Positions 33,143 to 41,304 of a DNA stretch of 64,000 nucleotides are shown here, in pieces. Made by a program: the position numbers and the translations under genes. The DNA lies in contig NZ_SMFY01000001.1 in NCBI RefSeq assembly GCF_004339465.1, forward strand, positions 1,922,001 to 1,986,000, in the 5' to 3' direction. The first letter of the stretch is position 1. Every line of letters starts with the position of its first letter. Source of the stretch: Ancylobacter aquaticus. Lineage in GTDB: Bacteria > Pseudomonadota > Alphaproteobacteria > Rhizobiales > Xanthobacteraceae. Below the pieces are notes generated by a model. It searched no databases, was not told the DNA's origin, and worked only from the letters and a program-made list of their open reading frames with translations.

Positions 33143-34371
33143 GGAAGACTCCGCGCAGCGGCCTTGTCCGTAGCGTCGTCCTGCTCTGCGGCCTGCTTAT
33201 CTGCGCATCCGCCCCAGCCGTCGCGGAAGACGCCCGCCTCGACGCCGCCATCGGCAAGGCGCTGTTCGAGCGGCCCTGGGTACCGGCGCCGAGTTCCACC
33301 CGCGCCAATGACGGGCTCGGCCCGCTGTTCGACGCGCGCTCCTGCTCGGCCTGCCATCCCGCCGGCGCCGGCCACGGCTCGACCGCCCTCGACGCCGAGG
33401 GTCGGCCGGAGGCGCTCGGCCTCGTGCTCTCGCTGTTCCGCGAAGATAGCGCCGGCGATGCCGTCTATGGCCACCGGCTGGAGACGATGACGCTGCCCGG
33501 CGTGCCGGCCGAAGGCGGCTTCGCAGTTATGCTGGAGGATGGCCGGCGCGTTCCCCGCCTCACCGCGCCGGGCTATGGCCCGCTCGACCCGGCGACCCAT
33601 ATGTCGCTCCGCGCGGCGCCGGATCTTCGCGGGCGCGGCAAGCTGGAACTGGTGGACGACGCGGCGATCCTCGCGCTCGAAGACCCCGATGACCGCGACG
33701 GCGACGGCGTGCGCGGGCGGGCCCGTCGCTTCGCCAGCCCCGATGGCGGCTCGTCCATCGGCCGCTTCGGCTGGAAGGCGAGCCACCCGACGCTCGCCGG
33801 GCAGGCGTCGGAAGCCTTCGCCCTCGATCTCGGCCTGTCCACGCCGCTGCGCCCCGAACCCTGGGGCGACTGCACCGACGTGCAGACCGCCTGCCGCAAC
33901 GCGCCGCACGGGCGCGAGGCCGAGGGTGAGCCGGAGATTTCCGACGCCATCGTCCAGCGCATCGTGACCTATCTCCGGGCGCTGAAAGTGCCGGAGGGCG
34001 GCGAGGACGCGGGCGGCGCCCGTCTGTTCGCCGCCACCGGCTGTGCCGCCTGCCACCGCCCGGCGCTTGCGACGCGCGGCGGCGGCACGGTGGCGCTGCA
34101 CACGGATGTGCTGCTGCACGACATGGGCGAGGGGCTGGCCGACCCCGCCGGCGTGCCGGGCGCTTCCGCTTCCGAATGGCGCACCGCGCCGCTCGCCGGG
34201 CTTTCCCGCGCGCTGGAACGGGGCGTCGGCCTGCTGCACGATGGCCGCGCCGCCACGGTCGCGGAGGCCGTCGGCTGGCATGGTGGCGAGGCGGCGGGCG
34301 CCCGCGCCCGTTTCAACAGGCTGGGCGCGGCCGACCGTGCGCGGCTGATCGACTATGTGTCTTCCCTTTAG
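33130..34371 (+). CDS. Di-haem oxidoreductase (DHOR, thiol oxidoreductase-like)
   Basis: 413 residues. After a signal peptide (about 1-33) two c-type haem motifs appear: CSACH in DARSCSACHPAG and CAACH in ATGCAACHRPAL. Spacing, the ALDLGLSTPL segment and FGWKASHPTLAGQASEAF fit the di-haem oxidoreductase family (DUF1111, PF06537) that accompanies imelysins. It probably passes electrons in the periplasm during iron acquisition. ATG 33130 lies inside a dispersed repeat and no better start precedes the signal peptide, so the element appears to have supplied the initiation codon and about the first four residues. Confidence 0.9.
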   Translation: MRDPGKTPRSGLVRSVVLLCGLLICASAPAVAEDARLDAAIGKALFERPWVPAPSSTRANDGLGPLFDARSCSACHPAGAGHGSTALDAEGRPEALGLVLSLFREDSAGDAVYGHRLETMTLPGVPAEGGFAVMLEDGRRVPRLTAPGYGPLDPATHMSLRAAPDLRGRGKLELVDDAAILALEDPDDRDGDGVRGRARRFASPDGGSSIGRFGWKASHPTLAGQASEAFALDLGLSTPLRPEPWGDCTDVQTACRNAPHGREAEGEPEISDAIVQRIVTYLRALKVPEGGEDAGGARLFAATGCAACHRPALATRGGGTVALHTDVLLHDMGEGLADPAGVPGASASEWRTAPLAGLSRALERGVGLLHDGRAATVAEAVGWHGGEAAGARARFNRLGAADRARLIDYVSSL

Positions 34372-34386
34372 AGCGAGGCTTCCCTC

Positions 34387-35511
34387 ATGAAGCGATCCCC
34401 TTTCGCCGTGGCGCTGGCGCTGGCGAGCCAGATCGGGCAGGCGGCCCAAGGCGTGCCGGGGCTCGCCACCGCCTCCACGCTGCTCACAACCCTGTTCATC
34501 GGCCGTGCCCAGGCCGCGCCGGTTTCGGCACCCGAGATCGTGGAGAACTGGCTGCTGCCGCGCTACAACACGCTGCTCGCGGCGACCCGGGCGCAGCGGG
34601 AGGCGTGGGACGGCTTCTGCAAGGCGCCCTCCGCGGAGGGTGTGGCGACGCTTAAGTCCCGGTTCAAAGCTGTTTCCAAAGGCTGGTCCGAGGTGGAGTT
34701 CATCACCTTCGGCCCGGTCATGCTGTCGCTGCGGCCGGACCGTTTCAACCTGTTCCCGGAGCGGCGCAATGCCGTCGGCCGCTCGGCGGCCGAACTGATC
34801 GCAGACCCCACCGATGAGCGGCTGCAGCCGCAGCGCTTCTTTCGCTTGAGCGCGGCGGCGCAGGGGCTGCCGGCGCTGGAGCGGCTGCTCTATGACGAGG
34901 GTGCGGAAGCCGCGCTGCTGGCGGGGCCGGAGGCGGCGCGGCGCTGCGCGCTCGGCCAGGCGATCGCGGTCAACCTCGCCACCATCGCGGAGGAAATCCG
35001 CGCCGGCTGGGGGAGCACCTCCGAGGGGCTGCTGGCTCAGCTGCGCGCCGGCAAGTCGGACCCGGTCTATTTCCCCGACCCGAACGCCCTGCTCAGCCAG
35101 ATCGTCACCGATCTCGCCGGCGCCTATCAGCGCGTCGTCGACCAGCGCCTGCTGGTGGTGCTTGGCAAGAACGTGGACGAGGCCAAGCCGCTGATCGCCG
35201 ACCGCCGCCGCAGCGGGCTTTCCCGCGAGACGATCGTCGCCATCATCGGCAGCGCCGGCGGGCTGGCGGAGGCGCTGAGCGCCGGGCTCGACCCGAAGGA
35301 CCGCGCCAGCCTGAATGCGACGCTGCAGGCCGCGCAGGCGGCGGCGGACGGCCTGCCCGAGGATATCGGCGCGGCCGCGACCACGCTTGAAGGGCGCAAG
35401 ACCCTCCAGGCCGCGGTCGTCGCCTTCAAGGCGGCGCAGGCCGGCGTCGCCAAGCCGCTGGCTTCAGGGCTCGGCGTGCCGCTCGGCTTTAATGCGCTCG
35501 ACGGCGATTGA
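34387..35511 (+). CDS. Second imelysin family protein
   Basis: 374 residues. Cleavable signal region at about 1-43 ending in AQA. The body matches the shorter imelysin subgroup seen next to DHOR genes: ENWLLPRYNTLLAAT, WSEVEFITFGP, QRFFRLSAAAQGLPALERLLYDE and AYQRVVDQRLLVVLG. The GxHxxE motif is replaced by GLPALERLL, as is usual for this subgroup. It is expected in the periplasm, helping iron binding. It starts 15 bases after the DHOR stop and overlaps the ribosome site of the next gene. Confidence 0.9.
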   Translation: MKRSPFAVALALASQIGQAAQGVPGLATASTLLTTLFIGRAQAAPVSAPEIVENWLLPRYNTLLAATRAQREAWDGFCKAPSAEGVATLKSRFKAVSKGWSEVEFITFGPVMLSLRPDRFNLFPERRNAVGRSAAELIADPTDERLQPQRFFRLSAAAQGLPALERLLYDEGAEAALLAGPEAARRCALGQAIAVNLATIAEEIRAGWGSTSEGLLAQLRAGKSDPVYFPDPNALLSQIVTDLAGAYQRVVDQRLLVVLGKNVDEAKPLIADRRRSGLSRETIVAIIGSAGGLAEALSAGLDPKDRASLNATLQAAQAAADGLPEDIGAAATTLEGRKTLQAAVVAFKAAQAGVAKPLASGLGVPLGFNALDGD

Positions 35512-35522
35512 GGGAGGCGCAT

Positions 35523-36635
35523 ATGGGCATTCTCGAACTCACCCGTCGCTCGCTGGTTGGTACGCTCGGCGCGTTCGCGGCCGGCCCGCGCGTGCTGTTC
35601 GCCGGCGGTGCCGCCCATGCGCGCGACCATCTGCTCGATGCGCAATGGCTCGCCACGGCCGGCGTGGAGGGCGGCTTTGCCCCCGTGGTGCTCTCGCCGG
35701 ATTTCGCCGCCACGCCGGTCGGCGCCGGGGCGCAGCGCCTGCACTGGGTGGAGCCGAGCCCGGACGGGCGCACCGCGGTTGCGGTGGCGCGGCGGCCCGG
35801 CACCACCGCCGTGCTGTTCGACCGCCGCGCTGGCAGCGTGCTGGCGACCTTCGAGCCGGGCGAGGGGCGGGTGTTTTCCGGCCATGGCCGCTTCATCGAC
35901 GGCGGCCGACGCTTCCTCGCGGTGGAGATCGGCCGCGAGGATGGCGCCGGCGTCGTCACCCGCCGCGTGGTGGAGGCGGGCTTCGCCATCGAGGCGGAAT
36001 GGGCCTCTTCCGGAATCGGCCCGCACGACATGCTCCCCGCCGGAGACGCGCTCATCGTCGCCAATGGCGGGATCGAGCCGCACACACCGGAAGCGCTGGG
36101 GGCCGAGATTGCCGGCTCCGGCATCGCCCGGCTCGACCCTTCCAGCGGCGCGGTGCGCTCCGTGGCGGCGTTGAGCGAGGACCTCGCCTCGCTGTCGCTG
36201 CGCCACCTCACTTCGGGTGCCGATGGCTTCACCGTGGTGGCGGCGCAGGACCTGCTGGCCGACGGCATCGCCCGCCCGCTGCTCCATGCGGTGGAGGGGG
36301 AGGGGCTGCGCGCCTTCGACGCCCCGGACGAGGCATGGCGGAGCCTGCGCACCTATGTCGGCTCGGTGGCGCTGGATGCGTCCGGCGCCTATGTCGCCGC
36401 CGCGAGCCCGCGCGGCAACCGGGTGGCGCTGTGGCGGCGCGATGGGCGCTATATCGGTTCGCTGCCGCTGGTCGATGGCTGCGGCCTCGCCCCGACCCGG
36501 GAGGCGGGCCAGTTCCTCGCCACCAGCGGGCTGGGCGAGACGGTGCTGATCGGCACCCATGGGGAGGATGTCGGGGTTATCGCCCGGCGGGCCGGCGGGC
36601 CGCGCTACGACAACCACGCCGTGCTGGTGGCGTGA
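35523..36635 (+). CDS. DUF1513 family exported protein
   Basis: 370 residues. The N-terminus has LTRRSLVGTLGAFAAGP, a twin-arginine-like signal. The rest looks like a seven-bladed propeller with repeated strand motifs and the DUF1513 landmarks HWVEPSPDGRTAVAVARRPG, GEGRVFSGHGRFIDGGR, GIGPHDMLPAG and VANGGIEPH. DUF1513 genes are regularly last in imelysin-DHOR-imelysin clusters; function is unknown. ATG 35523 is preceded by GGGAGGC. It closes the operon; the next gene starts 102 bases later. Confidence 0.9.
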   Translation: MGILELTRRSLVGTLGAFAAGPRVLFAGGAAHARDHLLDAQWLATAGVEGGFAPVVLSPDFAATPVGAGAQRLHWVEPSPDGRTAVAVARRPGTTAVLFDRRAGSVLATFEPGEGRVFSGHGRFIDGGRRFLAVEIGREDGAGVVTRRVVEAGFAIEAEWASSGIGPHDMLPAGDALIVANGGIEPHTPEALGAEIAGSGIARLDPSSGAVRSVAALSEDLASLSLRHLTSGADGFTVVAAQDLLADGIARPLLHAVEGEGLRAFDAPDEAWRSLRTYVGSVALDASGAYVAAASPRGNRVALWRRDGRYIGSLPLVDGCGLAPTREAGQFLATSGLGETVLIGTHGEDVGVIARRAGGPRYDNHAVLVA

Positions 36636-36737
36636 GCGGGCAGGGGCCGGGGTCGCCGGGCCTTTCCTTTTGGCACCAGCGGGATAAAACCGGGCGGTCG
36701 CGTTCGATCGCCCTCTATCCCGCCCCGGTTCCGTGAA

Positions 36738-37913
36738 ATGAACTCTCTCTTTTCCGCCCTGCCGACCACCGTCTTCGAGACCATGTCGGCGCTGGCCCGC
36801 CAGCATGACGCGGTCAATCTCGGGCAGGGCTTTCCGGACGATCCCGGCCCGCGCGATGTGCGCGAGAAGGCGGCCGAGGCGGTGCTGAACGGCTGGAACC
36901 AGTACCCGCCGATGATGGGCACGCCGGAACTGCGCCGCGCGGTGGCTGACCATTATCGCGGCTGGCAGGGGCTCGACCTCGACCCAGACACCGAGGTGAT
37001 GGTCACGTCGGGCGCCACCGAGGCGATTGCCGGTGCGCTGCTGGCGCTGATCGAGCCGGGCGACGAGGTGGTGCTGTTCCAGCCGCTCTACGACGCCTAT
37101 CTCCCGCTGGTGCGCCGCGCCGGCGGGGTGCCGCGCCTCGTGCGCCTGGTACCTCCGCACTGGCGGCTGACGGAAGAGGCGCTGGCCGAAGCCTTCACCC
37201 CGCGCACGAAGCTCGTTCTGTTCAACAACCCGCACAACCCCACCGGCCGCGTGTTCGACGCCGGCGAACTGGCGTTGCTCGCCCATTTCTGCACTCGCTC
37301 CGGTGCGGCGCTGGTGAGCGACGAGGTGTGGGAGCATGTGATCTTCGACGGGCGGGAGCACCGGTCCGTGCTGGCGCTGCCGGGGATGCGCGAGCGAGCG
37401 GTGAAGATCGGCTCGGCCGGCAAGATCTTCGGCATGACCGGCTGGAAGGTCGGCTTCGTCTGCGCCGCGCCGGAGCTGATGCGGGTGCTGTCGAAGGCGC
37501 ACCAGTTCCTCACCTTCACCACGCCGCCCGCCTTGCAGCACGCGGTCGCCTATGGGCTGGGCAAGGAGCGCGACTGGTTCCTCGGCACGCGCGAAGGCCT
37601 GCAGCGCTCGCGCGACCGGCTGGCGGAGGGGCTGGGCGCGCTCGGCTTTCCCGTGCTGCCCTCGGCCGGCACCTATTTCCTCAATGTCGATCTCGCCCCG
37701 CTCGACCCGGGCTTGCGCGATGAGGCGTTCTGCCGGTCGCTGGTGGCGCGCGAGGGCGTGGCGGCGATCCCGGTGTCGGCCTTCTATGCCGAGCAGCCGG
37801 TGGAAACCGTGGTCCGCTTCTGCTTCGCCAAGACCGACGCGACAATCGACCAGGCGCTGGAGCGTCTGAGCGGGTTCGCGCCCGCAAAACAGGCGGCCGG
37901 AATCGCGCAATAA
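36738..37913 (+). CDS. Class I/II aminotransferase (methionine/kynurenine type)
   Basis: 391 residues, fold type I PLP enzyme. LGQGFPDDPGPRDV, QYPPMMGTPELRRAVADHY, NNPHNPTGRVF, SDEVWEHVIFDG and the PLP-lysine segment GSAGKIFGMTGWKVGF match the YbdL/kynurenine aminotransferase group that acts on methionine, glutamine or kynurenine. Exact substrate is unknown. It lies between the iron and urea operons and is read in the same direction; the sigma-54 promoter for urtA starts 140 bases downstream of it. Confidence 0.9.
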   Translation: MNSLFSALPTTVFETMSALARQHDAVNLGQGFPDDPGPRDVREKAAEAVLNGWNQYPPMMGTPELRRAVADHYRGWQGLDLDPDTEVMVTSGATEAIAGALLALIEPGDEVVLFQPLYDAYLPLVRRAGGVPRLVRLVPPHWRLTEEALAEAFTPRTKLVLFNNPHNPTGRVFDAGELALLAHFCTRSGAALVSDEVWEHVIFDGREHRSVLALPGMRERAVKIGSAGKIFGMTGWKVGFVCAAPELMRVLSKAHQFLTFTTPPALQHAVAYGLGKERDWFLGTREGLQRSRDRLAEGLGALGFPVLPSAGTYFLNVDLAPLDPGLRDEAFCRSLVAREGVAAIPVSAFYAEQPVETVVRFCFAKTDATIDQALERLSGFAPAKQAAGIAQ

Positions 37914-37963
37914 CTAGGCAGGTGGCCGGCCCGGGCCGCTCCCTGCGCATTATCGCCAAGCGT

Positions 37964-37980
37964 TGCATTACAATTAGGCA
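37964..37980. promoter_or_regulatory. Candidate NtrC binding site
   Basis: TGCATTACAATTAGGCA is a 17-base TGC-N11-GCA site, the spacing of NtrC enhancer sites. Its centre is about 108 bases upstream of the predicted sigma-54 start, the usual enhancer distance. Confidence 0.6.
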
Positions 37981-38052
37981 CTTTCGGCGAATAGCGGCGC
38001 GATCGCCATGATGCAAACATCGGCAAGTCCCGCCAACGCCCCATTCCCGCCT

Positions 38053-38069
38053 TTGGCACGCACGTTGCA
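38053..38069 (+). promoter_or_regulatory. Sigma-54 promoter of the urtABCDE-ure operon
   Basis: TTGGCACGCACGTTGCA matches the consensus TGGCACG-N4-TTGCA at every conserved base, with GG at -24 and GC at -12. Predicted start near 38080, about 50 bases before the urtA ATG. With the NtrC-like site upstream this predicts activation under nitrogen limitation. Confidence 0.88.
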
Positions 38070-38128
38070 CACGTTCCTTCCGGCACGCGGACGGGGGTCC
38101 TGCGTGTGTACTCCAGAAGGGAATTAAG

Positions 38129-39436
38129 ATGCTGAACATGTTCACGCATGCCCGGCGCATGGCCGGTCGCGCGCTTGTGGGTGCGGCTGCGCTGGCGCTG
38201 GCCGGAGGTGGCGTCGCGAGCGCTCAGGAGACGATCAAGGTCGGCGTGCTGCATTCTCTGTCCGGCACCATGGCGATCAGCGAAACCACGCTGAAGGACA
38301 CCGTGCTGTTCATGGTGCAGGAGCAGAACGCTGCCGGCGGCGTCCTCGGCAAGAAGCTGGAAGCCGTCGTGGTCGATCCGGCCTCGAACTGGCCGCTCTT
38401 CGCCGAAAAGGCCCGCGAACTCATCGCCAAGGAAAAAGTCGCGGTCGTGTTCGGCTGCTGGACCTCGGTGTCGCGCAAGTCCGTGCTGCCGGTGTTCAAG
38501 GAACTGAACAGCATCCTGTTCTACCCGGTCCAGTATGAGGGCGAGGAGAGCGAGCGCAACGTGTTCTACACCGGCGCCGCCCCGAACCAGCAGGCGATCC
38601 CCGCCGTCGACTATCTGATGGCCAACGAAGATGTCGAGCGCTGGGTTCTCGCCGGCACCGACTATGTCTACCCGCGCACCACCAACAAGATCCTTGAAGC
38701 CTATCTGAAGTCGAAGGGCGTCAAGGAAGAAGACATCATGATCAACTACACGCCGTTCGGTCATTCCGACTGGCAGACCATCGTGGCGGACATCAAGAAG
38801 TTCGGTTCGGCTGGCAAGAAGACCGCTGTCGTCTCCACCATCAATGGCGACGCCAACGTGCCGTTCTACAAGGAACTCGGCAATCAGGGCATCAAGGCGA
38901 CCGACATTCCGGTCGTGGCCTTCTCGGTGGGTGAGGAAGAGCTCGCCGGCATCGACACCAAGCCGCTGCTCGGCCATCTCGCCGCGTGGAACTACTTCCA
39001 GTCGGTCGACGTGCCGGAGAATGCCGACTTCATCAAGAAGTGGCAGGCCTACACCAAGAACGACAAGCGCGTGACCAACGACCCGATGGAGGCCACCGTC
39101 ATCGGCTTCAACATGTGGGTCAAGGCGGTCGAGAAGGCCGGCACCACCGACGCCGACGCCGTTATCGACGCGCTGATCGGCATCACCGTGCCGAACCTGT
39201 CCGGCGGCTTCTCGGCCATGATGCCGAACCACCACATCACCAAGCCGGTGCTCATCGGCGAGATCAAGGAAGACGGGCAGTTCGACATCGTCGAGCAGAC
39301 CCCCGGCCTGATCGTCGCCGAAGAATGGTCCCCCTATCTCGAAGGCTCCAAGGACCTGATCGCCGATTGGCGCAAGCCGCTCAATTGCGGCAACTTCAAC
39401 GTCAAGACCGGCAAGTGCGGCGGCGCCGGCCAGTAA
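38129..39436 (+). CDS. urtA: Urea ABC transporter substrate-binding protein
   Basis: 435 residues with a signal peptide ending near ASAQ. The mature N-terminus IKVGVLHSLSGTMAISE and the segments CWTSVSRKSVLPVFKELN, YPVQYEGEESERNVFYTGAAPNQQ and the C-terminal GLIVAEEWSPYLEGSKDL are typical of UrtA rather than branched-chain amino-acid binding proteins. It captures urea or short-chain amides in the periplasm. AGAAGGGA precedes ATG 38129. A stem-loop follows its stop, which may favour higher levels of this subunit than of the permease. Confidence 0.96.
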   Translation: MLNMFTHARRMAGRALVGAAALALAGGGVASAQETIKVGVLHSLSGTMAISETTLKDTVLFMVQEQNAAGGVLGKKLEAVVVDPASNWPLFAEKARELIAKEKVAVVFGCWTSVSRKSVLPVFKELNSILFYPVQYEGEESERNVFYTGAAPNQQAIPAVDYLMANEDVERWVLAGTDYVYPRTTNKILEAYLKSKGVKEEDIMINYTPFGHSDWQTIVADIKKFGSAGKKTAVVSTINGDANVPFYKELGNQGIKATDIPVVAFSVGEEELAGIDTKPLLGHLAAWNYFQSVDVPENADFIKKWQAYTKNDKRVTNDPMEATVIGFNMWVKAVEKAGTTDADAVIDALIGITVPNLSGGFSAMMPNHHITKPVLIGEIKEDGQFDIVEQTPGLIVAEEWSPYLEGSKDLIADWRKPLNCGNFNVKTGKCGGAGQ

Positions 39437-39446
39437 GGCCGGCCCG

Positions 39447-39473
39447 CAGGCGGGGGCCGCGCGCTCCCGCCTG
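39447..39473 (+). other. Stem-loop after urtA
   Basis: CAGGCGGG (39447-39454) and CCCGCCTG (39466-39473) pair perfectly around an 11-base loop, eleven bases after the urtA stop and without a T-run. It could protect the urtA message or partly stop transcription before urtB. The rest of the 242-base urtA-urtB gap shows only further short inverted repeats. Confidence 0.55.
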
Positions 39474-39678
39474 ATACGCCCTGAACATCCGGCCGTCCTC
39501 CGCGGCGGCCGGCCCCCGGCTCGATGCCGGGTCACCATCAGGCCAGCGAATTCGGTGAGGGCGTGCCGCGCATAGCGCGTCGTCGCCCGGTTCCGCTGCC
39601 CACCACTTCCCGCGTAACGCGTACCCCGTCGCCGCCGGCGTTCTGCTCCGGCCATCCCCAGCGCCACATCGACGGACG

Positions 39679-41304
39679 ATGATGACCTCAAGCGCCCGCC
39701 TTTTCCGCCTCGCTCGCGTGCTCTGTTCCGCGCTCGCCCTGCTGCTCGCCGCCGCTCTCGTGCAGCGTGCCGAGGCACAGGACATCAGCGCCGCGCTGAG
39801 CCAGCTCACCACCAACAAATATGACGATACCGAAGCCGCGCTTGGCGCGCTGGCGCTGAGCGGCAGTCCTGCCGCCGCCGGTATCGTGTCGGCGCTCGCC
39901 GACGGCAAGCTGGTTTTCGGCGGCCTGCCGCCGCGTGTCTTCATCGAAGGGCCGGGCGGCGCGCTGCTCGATCCGCTGACGATGCAGCCCGCCGCCGATG
40001 CGCCCGCCGTCAAGCCGGTGCGCGTCAACAACCGTGTCCGCCGCGCCATCGAGGCCGCCAATGGCGCGCTCTCGCTGGTGAGCCCCGATGCGGGCAAGCG
40101 TCGGGAAGCGGCGCTGGCGGTCGGCCGCTCGCGCGACGAGGCGGCGCTGCCGGCACTTGAGATGGCGCTGGCGAAGGAGAGCGACCCGAAGGTGAAGTCG
40201 GCGATGAACCTCGCCCGCGCCTCGATCCTGATCGCCAAGGAAGGCATCACCCCGGCCGAGCGGATCGCCGCCGTGGAACTGGTCGGAGCCGAGGGCAACC
40301 AGGACGCCCTCGCCATCCTGCGTTCCGTGCCCGAAAGCGCGGCGCCCGAGGTGAAGCAGGCCGCCGCCGTGGCGATCGAGGGCATCGAGCGCAATCTCGC
40401 CATGTGGGGCATGGCGCAGAATGTCTGGTACGGCCTGTCGCTCGGCTCGGTGCTGCTGCTCGCCGCCATCGGCCTCGCCATCACCTTCGGCGTGATGGGC
40501 GTCATCAACATGGCGCATGGCGAGATGGTGATGCTCGGCGCCTACACCACTTTCGTGGTGCAGGAGGTGATCCGCACCTCCTATCCCGGCCTGTTCGACG
40601 CCTCGCTGCTGATCGCCATCCCGCTCGCCTTCCTGTTCACCGGGCTGATCGGCGTCCTCATCGAACGGACGGTGATCCGCTTCCTCTATGGACGGGCGCT
40701 TGAGACGCTGCTCGCCACCTGGGGCATTTCGCTGATCCTGCAACAGGCGATCCGCACCATCTTCGGGCCCACCAACCGCGAGGTCGGCGCGCCGAGCTGG
40801 ATGTCCGGCAGTTTTGAGATCGGCCATCTCTCGATCACCTCCGGCCGGCTGTGGATCATCGTCTTTGCGCTCCTTGTGTTCTTCGCGCTGCTCGCGACCC
40901 TGCGGTTGACCCGCATCGGTCTCGAAATGCGGGCCGTGACCCAGAACCGCCGCATGGCCGCTTCGATGGGCATTCGCACGAACTGGGTGGACGCCATGAC
41001 CTTCGGCCTCGGCTCGGGCATTGCCGGCATTGCGGGCGTGGCGCTCAGCCAGATCGACAACGTGTCGCCAAACCTTGGGCAGAGCTACATCATCGACAGC
41101 TTCCTGGTCGTGGTGTTCGGCGGCGTCGGTAACCTGTGGGGCACGCTGGTCGGCGCCATGACGCTGGGCGTCGCCAACAAGCTGCTGGAGCCCTATGCCG
41201 GTGCCGTGCTCGGCAAGATCGCGCTGCTGGTGATCGTGATCCTCTTCATCCAGAAGCGGCCGCGCGGTCTCTTCGCCCTCAAGGGGAGGTCGATCGAGAC
41301 ATGA
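39679..41304 (+). CDS. urtB: Urea ABC transporter permease UrtB
   Basis: 541 residues, the normal long UrtB form. A signal-like segment is followed by a helical-repeat region of about 200 residues (30-230) in the periplasm, unique to UrtB, and then a LivH-type membrane domain of about eight helices with GVMGVINMAHGEMVMLGAY and FGLGSGIAGIAGVALSQID. With UrtC it forms the urea channel in the inner membrane. ATG 39679 is followed by an immediate second ATG. Its stop overlaps the urtC start by ATGA. Confidence 0.95.
   Translation: MMTSSARLFRLARVLCSALALLLAAALVQRAEAQDISAALSQLTTNKYDDTEAALGALALSGSPAAAGIVSALADGKLVFGGLPPRVFIEGPGGALLDPLTMQPAADAPAVKPVRVNNRVRRAIEAANGALSLVSPDAGKRREAALAVGRSRDEAALPALEMALAKESDPKVKSAMNLARASILIAKEGITPAERIAAVELVGAEGNQDALAILRSVPESAAPEVKQAAAVAIEGIERNLAMWGMAQNVWYGLSLGSVLLLAAIGLAITFGVMGVINMAHGEMVMLGAYTTFVVQEVIRTSYPGLFDASLLIAIPLAFLFTGLIGVLIERTVIRFLYGRALETLLATWGISLILQQAIRTIFGPTNREVGAPSWMSGSFEIGHLSITSGRLWIIVFALLVFFALLATLRLTRIGLEMRAVTQNRRMAASMGIRTNWVDAMTFGLGSGIAGIAGVALSQIDNVSPNLGQSYIIDSFLVVVFGGVGNLWGTLVGAMTLGVANKLLEPYAGAVLGKIALLVIVILFIQKRPRGLFALKGRSIET

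Noticed and set aside
35127-37910. 927-codon minus-strand open frame over imelysin, DUF1513 and aminotransferase genes
   Set aside because: It spans three well-supported plus-strand genes and has no recognisable motif.
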